Part shown: positions 15,672 to 23,339 of the stretch, one piece after another
How the letters are laid out: each line of letters opens with the position of its first letter
Numbering within the stretch: position 1 is the stretch's first letter
Assembly (NCBI GenBank): GCA_963843645.1
Contig: CAWJLE010000001.1
Location: 62,001 to 126,000, forward strand
Reading direction: 5' to 3'
Length of the DNA stretch: 64,000 nucleotides
From: CAWJLE01 sp963843645
Lineage (GTDB): Bacteria > Chloroflexota > Anaerolineae > DAOTYC01
Translations under genes and position numbers: made by a program
The notes under the pieces: generated by a model
The model's database searches: none
What the model saw: the letters and a program-made list of their open reading frames with translations, nothing else
What the model was told of the DNA's origin: nothing

Positions 15672-16009
15672 CGGTCGATACCCTCCAAATTCTTTCAACG
15701 GGGGAATACTGCTGTTTTCGATCGTTGACGACGGTATATTGCGAGTTCCCACGGACAACGAGCCGACTGCGGGGACAGCCGGTCGAAACAGATGAGCACT
15801 CTCGTATCATTCTACCCCGAGCGCGGGGGCCGGCGTATGATTCACGTCACAACCGTCGCGCCCGCCCGTGGGCGCCTGGGAGTCAACTCCCAGGCTAGCA
15901 AGCTCAAGCCAGCTAAAGCAGGCTCATAATGGCATGCTTTGTGTTGTTAGCCTGGCGCTTGCAGCCCCAGGGCGGCAGCTCCACCACCTCTGCTCTGCCC
16001 GCCCCGGCG
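15672..16009. other. intergenic region with a small hairpin
   Basis: No gene seen. A 9-bp-arm palindrome CCTGGGAGT/ACTCCCAGG lies at 15875-15894. The stretch separates the minus-strand fascin-like gene from the tetR promoter. Confidence 0.5.
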
Positions 16010-16067
16010 TTGACACGCGGCCGGAAGCGTGGTATATTGCGTGCATGATAGACCGACGGTCGGTCTA
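16010..16067 (+). promoter_or_regulatory. tetR promoter with adjacent 19-bp operator
   Basis: -35 TTGACA (16010-16015), a 17-base spacer and -10 TATATT (16033-16038) are followed by the palindrome TAGACCGACGGTCGGTCTA at 16049-16067, with 9-bp arms around one base. The operator covers the expected start of transcription and ends 17 bases before the tetR start codon, so TetR autorepression is the simplest reading. GACCGACNGTCGGTC is the usual half-site style for TetR-family repressors. Confidence 0.85.
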
Positions 16068-16084
16068 CGCGGAAAGGAGCCATC

Positions 16085-16777
16085 GTGACCCGAATCGTCA
16101 AGGAATACGCGGTGCGACGCAACGAGATTCTGGACGCGGCGGAGCGGCTCGTGTACACCAGGGGCTACGAGCAAATGGCGGTCCAGGAAATTCTGGACGC
16201 CCTGCAGATCGCCAAGGGAACCTTCTACCACTACTTCGAGTCGAAACAGGCGCTGCTCGAAGCGATGATCGCGCGCACGACCGAGGAAGTGGAGCAGCGC
16301 CTCATTCCCGTCGTTACGGATCCCACCCTGCCCGCGCTCGAGAAGCTGCAGCGCTTCTACGACGTCATCGGCCGTCGAAAGACCGAGCAGAGGGAGTTCC
16401 TCATCGCGCTGCTGCGGGTCTGGTACGCGGACGACAACGCCATCACCCGCCAGAAAGTCCACGACGCGGGGCTCGCGCGGATCGTGCCCTTGATGACGCT
16501 CGTCATCCGGCAGGGCGTCGCCGAGGGCAGCCTGGCGACGCGCTATCCCGACCAGGCCGCCAACGTGGTCATGGCCCTGGCGCAGGGCCTCGAGGAAATG
16601 CTGACCGCGCAGCTTCTGGCCGAGCCGGGTCCCGACCATTTGCAGCGCATCGAGGCCACGGTCGCCGCCTACACCGACGCGATCGAGCGCGTGCTCGGTG
16701 CCCCCACAGGCTCGCTGCACCCGGTCGAAGATGGGATGCTGGCGGAGTGGCAGGCGGCGGTCAGCGACCAGCGGTAG
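16085..16777 (+). CDS. TetR-family transcriptional regulator
   Basis: A 230-residue regulator starting at ATG 16085 behind AAAGGAG. The N-terminal helix-turn-helix is classic: RRNEILDAAERLVYTRGYEQMAVQEILDALQIAKGTFYHYFESKQALLEAM (about residues 11-61). The remainder is an all-helical ligand domain (MTLVIRQGVAEGSLATRYPDQAANVVMALAQGLEEML) with no recognised effector. Its own promoter carries a perfect palindromic operator. No transporter or enzyme gene is adjacent: the next thing downstream is a tandem repeat array and an IS110 copy, so its target gene may have been separated by that insertion. The final codons already carry repeat-like sequence. Confidence 0.9.
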   Translation: MTRIVKEYAVRRNEILDAAERLVYTRGYEQMAVQEILDALQIAKGTFYHYFESKQALLEAMIARTTEEVEQRLIPVVTDPTLPALEKLQRFYDVIGRRKTEQREFLIALLRVWYADDNAITRQKVHDAGLARIVPLMTLVIRQGVAEGSLATRYPDQAANVVMALAQGLEEMLTAQLLAEPGPDHLQRIEATVAAYTDAIERVLGAPTGSLHPVEDGMLAEWQAAVSDQR

Positions 16778-16796
16778 GCCGTCAGCGATCAGCGGT

Positions 16797-17014
16797 CAGC
16801 GATCGGCAATCGTGGCGATCGGCCATCGTGGCGATCGGTAATCGTGGCGATCGGCCATCGTGGCGATCGGCCATCGTGGCGATCGGCCATCGTGGCGATC
16901 GGCCATCGTGGCGATCGGTCATCGTGGCGATCGGTCATCGTGGCGATCGGTCATCGTGGCGATCGGTCATCGTGGCGATCGGTCATCGTGGCGATCGGTC
17001 ATCGTGGCGATCGC
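16797..17014. repeat. 16-bp tandem array (A)
   Basis: About thirteen head-to-tail copies of a 16-base unit, CATCGTGGCGATCGGY, with a few first-copy variants. The period is not a multiple of three and there are no unique spacers, so it is a minisatellite and not a CRISPR. It abuts the tetR stop on one side and an inverted-repeat arm on the other. Confidence 0.95.
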
Positions 17015-17083
17015 GTTCAATTGGTGCGTTCGTCCCGGCGATTGGAAATCGCGGCTAATGGCGGCAAAGCCTGCCTCCGCAGA
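17008..17083 (+). repeat. inverted-repeat arm (left) flanking IS110 copy 2
   Basis: A 76-base segment whose reverse complement stands at 19027-19103 with one or two differences. Its core (TCGTCCCGGCGATTGGAAAT, then GGCAAAGCCTGCC) is shared with the hairpin at 33775-34060. Confidence 0.85.
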
Positions 17084-17268
17084 TGTTCTAAATCTTGTCA
17101 AGTGGCTGCACTTGAGAATTTGAATAACCGGAGGCGGACGCAGGCCGCACAGCAGGGTCTCAGTGGTTTGACTCCACTGAAAAGGGCATTAAACTATGAG
17201 CTGGTGACGCAGGAGAGGCAACTCGGCGCGAGGTGGAGCTCTGGCCGGTGTGGTAGCCTGTCCTGCGT

Positions 17269-18645
17269 TCATTTGTTTTGCCGGCGCAGATAGCGTTGTT
17301 CGGTGTGCTGGTCTGCGCGTGCTCGCCGAGCCCGGTAGTTATTTTTGCGCCGGACCTCGGCCGGGACGTGGTACTGTTGCAGGCAGATGGTACGCGCCTG
17401 GTGGATGGTCAGCGGGCGGCCATCCACGTCGCGCAATTCGTATGGTCGGTTCCCGCGCAACAGGGCATAGATGCGGTTCAGCAAGTGGGTGGCACAACTG
17501 CACACCGCTTGGTGGTGATGTTTGCCATGGAACATCATCTGTTCAAAGTAGATGGCCGCCAGTTGCGGGTCCCACTGCCGGGCGACGCCGGCGTTAAGAT
17601 AGGCGGTGGCTTTGAGCAGATCCGGTCCGGCCTGGGTAATGTGCAAGCCTTGCGCTTGCCCATGGCCACTTTGGGCGCTGTAAGGGATCAAGCCACTCCA
17701 GCCACGAAACTGGTCCAGGGCCGGGAAACGCGCGATGTTGCCGATGAAGGCGACGTACACGGCGGCGCTGTCTTGGCCCACGCCGCGGAGCGTCTCCAGG
17801 TAACGCTGGGGGTGGAGGCGACGGTACAAGGGGCGGACCGTGTGGCAGCGCAGCTCCTGCGCGGCCTGCTGCAGCGCAAGCCACCGCGCTTGCTCGCGCT
17901 GCAAATACGCCTGCAGTTGGTCGTAGTCCAGGTTGCTCTCCGGACCATACAGGCAGCACACCTGGCCGGCGCGCTGCACGATGTCTTCAATCCAGGTGGT
18001 GTCCGGATCGACGGTTTGGGTGAAGCGCTGCCAGTCACGTCGGATCTCGGCCGCGCCGGCCGCCTGGACGTGGTAGGGATTATACCACTGGGTCCGTATC
18101 CAGCAGGCTTCGCGCCCGTACGGGGGGACGAGCTCGGCCAGGCCCAGCCAGACGTACTGATCGATGGCTCGCAAGCGGTTCTTGATGGCCGAGGCTTGCT
18201 GTTTGAGCCGGGCGACTTCCCGGCACGCGCGCTGGAGGGCCATCTGTGGTCCAGTGGGCAGCGTCAGTCGATGCAACCGATCAGGGTAGACCACGGGCAA
18301 GCGAGCCAGCACCCGGGCGTCAATCCGATCGCTCTTGGCCCGACGCTGGTAGACGCGGCGCAACTCGCTGACCTGTTGACCATTGACGCGGTAAAGCTCC
18401 ACCCCGTGCCGTGCTAGAAAGACGCCTACCGGGTACCAGGCCATGCCGGTGGCTTCCATGACGGCGAGCAACTGGACGGGCTCCGTGGCCCCCTGCCGGG
18501 CGGCGGCCAACAGGCGGGTCAGATCGGCTGGGTCAGTATGAACGGTCAGTAACGGACTGACGAACTCATTTCGGTCACGATCAAGCACGATCGCCTTGTG
18601 GGCGGCCGTGACGGCCAAATCAATGCCGATAATGCGCGTGTCCAT
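17269..18645 (-). CDS. IS110-family transposase (recombinase), copy 2
   Basis: 458 residues from ATG 18645 behind AAAGGAGAC. The DEDD domain shows D9 (IIGIDLAV), the E of VMEATGMAWYPVG, and AKSDRIDARVLARL. The C-terminal Transposase_20 domain has TLRGVGQDSAAVYVAFIGNI, then FRGWSGLIPYSAQSG and LLKATAYLNAG. It is not closely similar to copy 1 (different N-terminus, linker and C-terminus), so two IS110 lineages coexist. The reading frame is complete. A long tail (RRKNNYRARRARADQHTEQRYL) is rich in basic residues. Confidence 0.95.
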   Translation of the reverse strand: MDTRIIGIDLAVTAAHKAIVLDRDRNEFVSPLLTVHTDPADLTRLLAAARQGATEPVQLLAVMEATGMAWYPVGVFLARHGVELYRVNGQQVSELRRVYQRRAKSDRIDARVLARLPVVYPDRLHRLTLPTGPQMALQRACREVARLKQQASAIKNRLRAIDQYVWLGLAELVPPYGREACWIRTQWYNPYHVQAAGAAEIRRDWQRFTQTVDPDTTWIEDIVQRAGQVCCLYGPESNLDYDQLQAYLQREQARWLALQQAAQELRCHTVRPLYRRLHPQRYLETLRGVGQDSAAVYVAFIGNIARFPALDQFRGWSGLIPYSAQSGHGQAQGLHITQAGPDLLKATAYLNAGVARQWDPQLAAIYFEQMMFHGKHHHQAVCSCATHLLNRIYALLRGNRPYELRDVDGRPLTIHQARTICLQQYHVPAEVRRKNNYRARRARADQHTEQRYLRRQNK

Positions 18646-19026
18646 GGTGGTGTCTCCTTTCGTGGAATGTGGGACGATCGGAGCGACTGCGCCCAAGAAC
18701 CTACCAGACCATACTAAACCCAGCCTTGCGAATGATTCGGGGCCGACGCTGGCTGCGCCGCCCCAATGTTCCTAATCGGGTCACCTGGGCAGGAGAACGA
18801 CACTCTGCGAACAGAGGCAGCTTGCGCTCCTCATGCTAACCAGCAAGTCGCTTCGGCCTCCCAGGGGGTAGTATGCATCAACGGCCCGCTTATGGCTATT
18901 CTGTTCTTAAGGTGCCACTACTGCTACTACCAATATACAAGGCTAACGGCGAAGGGCACAAACAGCTCGGGAAGAGAGCCTGAACGCGGAAATCATCGCT
19001 TGTGTCGCCGTTGTCGTTGCCGTTAG
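18646..19026. other. non-coding 5' end of IS110 copy 2
   Basis: 380 bases without a gene upstream of the transposase. A weak stem CCTGGG-AGG/CCTCCCAGG (about 18784 and 18862) spans 80 bases and could belong to a bridge RNA, but it is far less regular than the hairpin of copy 1. Confidence 0.35.
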
Positions 19027-19103
19027 CCTGCGGAGGCAGGCTTTGCCGCCATTAGCCGCGATTTCCAATCGCTGGGACGAACGCACCAATTGAACGCGAT
19101 CGC
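19027..19103 (-). repeat. inverted-repeat arm (right) flanking IS110 copy 2
   Basis: Reverse complement of 17008-17083. Outside it begins array B, so arrays and arms form a nested, roughly mirror-symmetric locus. Confidence 0.85.
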
Positions 19104-19615
19104 CTCGATTGGTTGACCGCTGATGACCTCGATTGGCCGACCGCTGATGGCCGAGATCGCTGGCCGCTGATGACCTCGATTGGCCGACCGCTGATGGCCG
19201 AGATCGCTGGCCGTTGATGACCTCGATTGGCCGACCGCTGATGGCCGAGATCGCTGGCCGTTGATGGCCCGCGATTGGTTGACCGCTGATCGCCTCGATT
19301 GGCTGACCGCTGATGGCCACGATTGCCTCACCGCTGATGACCTCGATTGGCCGACCGTTGATGGCCGCGATTGGCTGACCGCTGATGACCTCGATTGGCC
19401 GACCGCTGCTGGCCGAGATCGCTGACCGCTGATGACCTCGATTGGCCGACCGCTGATGGCCGAGATCGCTGACCGCTGATGGCCGAGATCGCTGACCGTT
19501 GATGGCCTCGATTGGCTGACCGCGGATGGCCGCGATCGCTGACCGCTGATGGCCGCGATTGGCCGACCGCCGATGGCCGAGATCGCTGACCGCTGATGGC
19601 CGCGATCGCCGACGG
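19104..19615. repeat. 23/24-bp imperfect tandem array (B)
   Basis: More than twenty degenerate copies of a 23-24-base unit built on GACCGCTGATGGCC, with TCGATTGG or GAGATCGCT endings. The word ATCAGCGGTCAGCGATC at the start of array A is the reverse complement of this unit's core, so the two arrays are related in inverted orientation. The alternating 23 and 24 lengths leave all frames open, which produces long spurious ORFs. The array ends about 45 bases before the methyltransferase ribosome site. Confidence 0.9.
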
Positions 19616-19670
19616 CTGTTCGCTGCTCGCCGACCGCCGGCCGTCGTCCGCTCCCAGGAGGTGTGAGAAT

Positions 19671-20354
19671 ATGAAAGTCAATTTGTGGATACTCGCCGTG
19701 GAAGTCGTGGGCATGTTCCTCGTATTCGCCGCGGCCCTGTTCGTGGCCGCGGGCACCGTGGCGTGGACGGCCGGATGGGTCTACCTGGGGCTGTTCTTCG
19801 GCTTCGTGGTCGCGCTGACCGCGTGGCTGCTGCGGCACAATCCGGGCCTGCTGACGGAACGCATGTCCAACTTCAAGCGCGATCAGAAGACCTGGGACAA
19901 GGTGTTCTTCTCGGTCATGAACGTGATCTTCCTGGCCTGGCTGATCCTGATGCCACTGGACGCGGTCCGCTTTCGGTGGTCCCGCGTGCCCTGGCCGGTG
20001 CAGGCGTTGGGCGCGGCGATCCTGTTGGGCTCGTTCGAGCTGTTTTTCCTCGTGTATCGAGAGAACTCGTACCTCTCGCCTATGGTCCGCATTCAGAGCG
20101 AACGCGGGCAGACGGTGATCAGCACGGGGCCCTATGCCTGCGTGCGCCATCCCATGTACGCCGGGGCATTGCTCTGGATCGTCGGGACCGCCCTGCTGCT
20201 GGGGTCCGCGTACGGGCTCCTGGGCGGACTGGTCCTGGCAGCGATGATCGCACTGCGGTCGGTATTGGAAGAGCGCACGCTGCGCGAGGAGCTGCCGGGC
20301 TACGACGCTTACCTGGAACGGGTGAGATACCGGCTCATCCCGTACGTGTGGTAG
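19671..20354 (+). CDS. isoprenylcysteine carboxyl methyltransferase-family membrane protein
   Basis: A 227-residue membrane protein starting at ATG 19671 behind AGGAGGTG. Five or six hydrophobic helices precede the C-terminal ICMT/PEMT-like signature GPYACVRHPMYAGALLWIVGTALLLGSAYG, with the RHP motif that binds SAM, followed by EERTLREELPGYDAYLERVRYRLIPYVW. Bacterial members methylate small lipids or unknown acceptors; the substrate here is unknown. The long array B directly upstream may lie in its promoter or leader. It is followed by an unrelated CARDB gene. Confidence 0.85.
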   Translation: MKVNLWILAVEVVGMFLVFAAALFVAAGTVAWTAGWVYLGLFFGFVVALTAWLLRHNPGLLTERMSNFKRDQKTWDKVFFSVMNVIFLAWLILMPLDAVRFRWSRVPWPVQALGAAILLGSFELFFLVYRENSYLSPMVRIQSERGQTVISTGPYACVRHPMYAGALLWIVGTALLLGSAYGLLGGLVLAAMIALRSVLEERTLREELPGYDAYLERVRYRLIPYVW

Positions 20355-20474
20355 CGTTCATGCGCTGGGTCATAGCGACCTGGGCCGACGCGCGTTATGC
20401 TTGAGTCGCGTAATCCGACGCACGCACGTGCCGGCTCCGGCCCTTCGGCCTCCATCCAACAGGGAGGTGTGACA

Positions 20475-21653
20475 TTGGACCAAACGACCCCACGTTCAAG
20501 GTTTCTTCGCTGGACAGCGGCCCTGTTCGCGGCCATTCTGGCTGCCACGGCGCCCTCATTGCCGGCCGCGACTGCCGCCTCGCCGTCCCTGCCGGACCTC
20601 GTGGTCACCGACCTGAAGCTGCAGGACGCCGGCGGCTTCCAGTTCAAGATCCAATTCAAGATCAAGAACCGAGGCAAGGCGGATGCGGGGGCCACCACCG
20701 CGGTTCTCATCCCCGGGACGGACACCAACAAGCAGGTCCTGCAGGTCGATCCGCTGAAACACGGCAAGTCGCAGCAGTTCTCGCTGCAGCTTCCCGACCC
20801 GGTGGCGCGGGGCATTGCGCCGCAGTTCTACATCGACATCACGGTGGATCCGGGCAACAGCGTGCCGGAATCGAACGAGAACAACAACCACCTCGTCGCC
20901 CCACTCACGCTCGACCTGGCCGGCCTGCCGGACCTGATCGTCGAGCGGGTGAGCATCGACCAGACGAAGGTCTCGCCGCCCGAAGTGAAGGTGACGGTGC
21001 GCGTGAAGAACCAGGGCAAAGGCGACGCACTGGCCTTCGACGTGCACGCGTGGCAGCCGGAGCAGAATCCCGCGAACGGGGTGACCCTCAACCTGAGCGC
21101 CGGCTTGAAGAGCGGCAAATCGCACGACTTCCAGTTCACGTCGCAACCCCTCAATCCGGATCCCGCCACGTACATGGCGGAAGTCGATCCCACGAATGCG
21201 GTCAAGGAATCGGACGAGGGCAACAACCAGGGCTCCGGCCAGCGCAAGCTCCAGGTCGACCGCAAGCTGCCGGACCTCGTTGTTCAGAACGTCCGCGTCG
21301 CGTTGGACTCGACCGGACCTACCCTCGTCGTCTCGTACTCTATACGCAACGACGGCGGCGGCGACGTCACTACCGGCATAGTGACGCTCGCCAGGCAGGA
21401 GCAGGGGAAGTTTCAGGACGAGGAAGTGATCGTGGGCGGTCTGAAGGCAGGCGCGTCCAGCGACCAAGAGATCGACTTCCCCGTGGGCCAGGTGATCACG
21501 GACGTCGCGGGCACGCGTGTGTGGATTACCGTCGACCCGAACAATGCGGTCGCCGAGTCCAACGAGGCCAACAATGCCATGTCCGGCACGATCCCCGGCG
21601 GGAAGCGGTTTCCGGGCCTGAACACCGATCTGCCGCTCAAGCTCCAGCCGTGA
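20475..21653 (+). CDS. secreted protein with three CARDB domains
   Basis: About 392 residues from TTG 20475, which has GGGAGGTG five bases upstream; the earlier in-frame ATG at 20397 has no site. A signal peptide (FLRWTAALFAAILAATAPSLPAATA) precedes three CARDB beta-sandwich domains, each opening with LPDLVVxxL or LPDLIVERV and closing with an SNENNNH/SDEGNNQ/SNEANNA motif (about residues 35-150, 150-265, 270-380). CARDB domains are adhesion or cell-surface modules found in exported proteins. No catalytic domain and no C-terminal anchor is seen. A palindrome (21690-21720) follows. Confidence 0.85.
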   Translation: MDQTTPRSRFLRWTAALFAAILAATAPSLPAATAASPSLPDLVVTDLKLQDAGGFQFKIQFKIKNRGKADAGATTAVLIPGTDTNKQVLQVDPLKHGKSQQFSLQLPDPVARGIAPQFYIDITVDPGNSVPESNENNNHLVAPLTLDLAGLPDLIVERVSIDQTKVSPPEVKVTVRVKNQGKGDALAFDVHAWQPEQNPANGVTLNLSAGLKSGKSHDFQFTSQPLNPDPATYMAEVDPTNAVKESDEGNNQGSGQRKLQVDRKLPDLVVQNVRVALDSTGPTLVVSYSIRNDGGGDVTTGIVTLARQEQGKFQDEEVIVGGLKAGASSDQEIDFPVGQVITDVAGTRVWITVDPNNAVAESNEANNAMSGTIPGGKRFPGLNTDLPLKLQP

Positions 21654-21689
21654 TCTCCGGACATGAATACGAACCCACAGCTGAGTCCA

Positions 21690-21720
21690 GACTTCCGAAG
21701 TTTTGAAAACTTCGGAAGTC
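21690..21720. repeat. ACTTCCGAAGTTT palindrome, copy 1
   Basis: Arms of 15 bases (GACTTCCGAAGTTTT and its complement) around one base, 36 bases after a stop codon. Three relatives lie at 28818, 28943 and 61766. It could act as a bidirectional terminator, although only a short T-run follows. Confidence 0.8.
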
Positions 21721-21793
21721 TCTTTGTGCAGAAGATGGCCCTCCGCATCGCCACGAGCACCCAATTCCCCACACTCTCACCCCCAATTCACGG

Positions 21794-21822
21794 TTGACAA
21801 CCCCGCGCTTTTGTGTTAAACT
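21794..21822 (+). promoter_or_regulatory. sigma-70 promoter of the first CUT2 operon
   Basis: -35 TTGACA (21794-21799), 17 bases, -10 TAAACT (21817-21822), 130 bases upstream of the permease start. The leader in between holds no ORF or clear operator. Confidence 0.7.
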
Positions 21823-21954
21823 GGAATACAAGATTTCAGATCAATAATCCCAATCGAATTTCAGAACTCAACACAGATCTTGCCAGGCCCCAGGACGCCG
21901 CCGTTCGCGTGGCGTTCGTCGTGGATCAGCCACAGCACTTATCAGGAGGCAATG

Positions 21955-22986
21955 ATGCAAACGAGTGGCAGCTCGCAGCAGGTGGGCGTTCGCAGCAGTG
22001 CGTGGAGTCGGGGGTGCTCGCTGTTCTTCGCGTTTCGCGAGATGGGCATCTTGATTCCCCTGGTCCTCATTTGCCTCGTCACCGAAATCATCAATCCTGT
22101 TTTCCTCAGCCCCTTCAACATCGCGTCCGTGTTGCGCGCCATCTCGATGACGGCGATCATCGCCATTTCCATGACGTTCGTCCTCGTCACCGGGGGCCTG
22201 GACCTGTCCATCGGCTCGGTGGTGGCGATGTCCGGCATGGTCACGGCCGGCGCGCTGAAGTGGGGCGAGTCGTCGCTGCCCGTCTGGCCGCTCATCGCTT
22301 TGGCGGTGCTGGCCGGCCTGTTCGCCGGCGTCCTGGTGGGCCTCTTCAACGGCGTGCTGATCTCGTACGTGAAGATCCCCGCGCTGATCGTCACGCTCGG
22401 CTCGCTGTACGCCGTCCGCGGATTGGTGGAGGTGGTCACGGGCGGCGTGCCGATCTATCCGCTGCCGGAGAATTTCCTCATCCTGGGACAGGGCAATTTC
22501 CTGGGCCTGCCGCTGCCCTTCTTCGTCGTCATCGCGCTCGCCGTCCTGGCCCACGTCGTGCTGACTCAGACGACGTACGGCCGCAGCGTCTACGCCGTCG
22601 GCGGCAACGAGGAGACCGCCCGCCTGTCCGGCATCAACGTCGAGCGCGTGAAGCTGTCCGTCTACGCCTTCAGCGGCCTGCTGAGCGCGCTGTCCGGCGT
22701 CATCCTCACCTCGCGCATCAGCACGCTGCAGCCCGGCCAGGGCACCGGCTGGGAGCTGACGGTCATCGCCGCGGTCATCATCGGCGGGACGAGCATGATG
22801 GGCGGCTCGGGCACCATCCTGGGCACGCTCATCGGCACGGCAATCACCGGTGTGCTGGTGAACGCGATGGTGCTGACCAAGGTCAACGCCTACTGGCAGA
22901 ACGTCGTCGTCGGCCTGGTGATCATCCTCGCCGTCGGCATCGATATGGTTCAGCGCTCGCAGCGGCTCAAGAGCAACCGCAGGTGA
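21955..22986 (+). CDS. CUT2 sugar ABC transporter permease
   Basis: A 343-residue permease of the ribose/xylose/galactose type (BPD_transp_2). ATG 21955 lies five bases after AGGAGG, better placed than the ATG at 21952. Eight to ten helices are visible, with the family landmarks TGGLDLSIGSVVAMSGM near residue 70, VGGNEETARLSGINVERVKLSVYAFSG near 225 and the coupling segment IGGTSMMGGSGTILGTLIG near 280. It forms the membrane pore for the tandem binding protein and ATPase encoded downstream. A 353-base gap with a 65-bp-arm hairpin separates it from the binding protein gene. Confidence 0.9.
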   Translation: MQTSGSSQQVGVRSSAWSRGCSLFFAFREMGILIPLVLICLVTEIINPVFLSPFNIASVLRAISMTAIIAISMTFVLVTGGLDLSIGSVVAMSGMVTAGALKWGESSLPVWPLIALAVLAGLFAGVLVGLFNGVLISYVKIPALIVTLGSLYAVRGLVEVVTGGVPIYPLPENFLILGQGNFLGLPLPFFVVIALAVLAHVVLTQTTYGRSVYAVGGNEETARLSGINVERVKLSVYAFSGLLSALSGVILTSRISTLQPGQGTGWELTVIAAVIIGGTSMMGGSGTILGTLIGTAITGVLVNAMVLTKVNAYWQNVVVGLVIILAVGIDMVQRSQRLKSNRR

Positions 22987-23017
22987 ACGCGGATAAAACG
23001 GGAGTGCCCCGAATTTT

Positions 23018-23176
23018 GGGCGAGACCGCAGCCCCGACGACTGTCATTCTGAGGAGCGCCGTTCAGCGACGAAGAATCTCGCCCACAATTGAGGTTGACG
23101 ATTGTCGCGCGCGAGATTCTTCGTCGCTGAACGGCGCTCCTCAGAATGACAGTCGTCGGGGGCTGCGGTCTCGCCC
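23018..23176. repeat. long hairpin between permease and binding-protein genes
   Basis: Arms 23018-23082 and 23111-23176 are inverted copies of about 65 bp around a 28-base loop. They contain GTCATTCTGAGGAGCG and GAAGAATCTCGC, words also matching the inner hairpin at 47750-47860 in diverged form (GTCACCCTGAGGGAGCG). It sits inside a presumed operon, so it would appear in the mRNA. Confidence 0.9.
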
Positions 23177-23339
23177 CTTTTATTGGCGTCCATTTGCGAT
23201 TGCTCTTCAGCCACCTCAAGGACGAAGGAGGTGATGCTCTGCCGTCAACTGCCGCGCCATTGGGAAGGTCGACTGCTGGATACTGTGGATGGTGGAAAGA
23301 CCCACTCTGAACGGCCACAACGAAAGGGGACAGCATGCA

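Larger units (their letters stand above)
17084..19026 (-). mobile_element. IS110-family insertion sequence, copy 2, inside a hairpin element
   Basis: The transposase gene (17269-18645) with ~185 bases on its 3' side and ~380 bases on its 5' side lies exactly between two inverted arms. In the related element at 33775-34060 the same arms are separated by only 75 bases, so the insertion appears to have opened such a hairpin. Exact ends are not defined. Confidence 0.65.

Noticed and set aside
16797..17014. Possible CRISPR array
   Set aside because: The 16-bp repeats are directly abutting with no unique spacers, and no cas gene is in the window.
19023..20150. Long minus-strand reading of ~375 residues
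   Set aside because: It translates tandem array B and the antisense of the methyltransferase gene; the repeat leaves all frames open.
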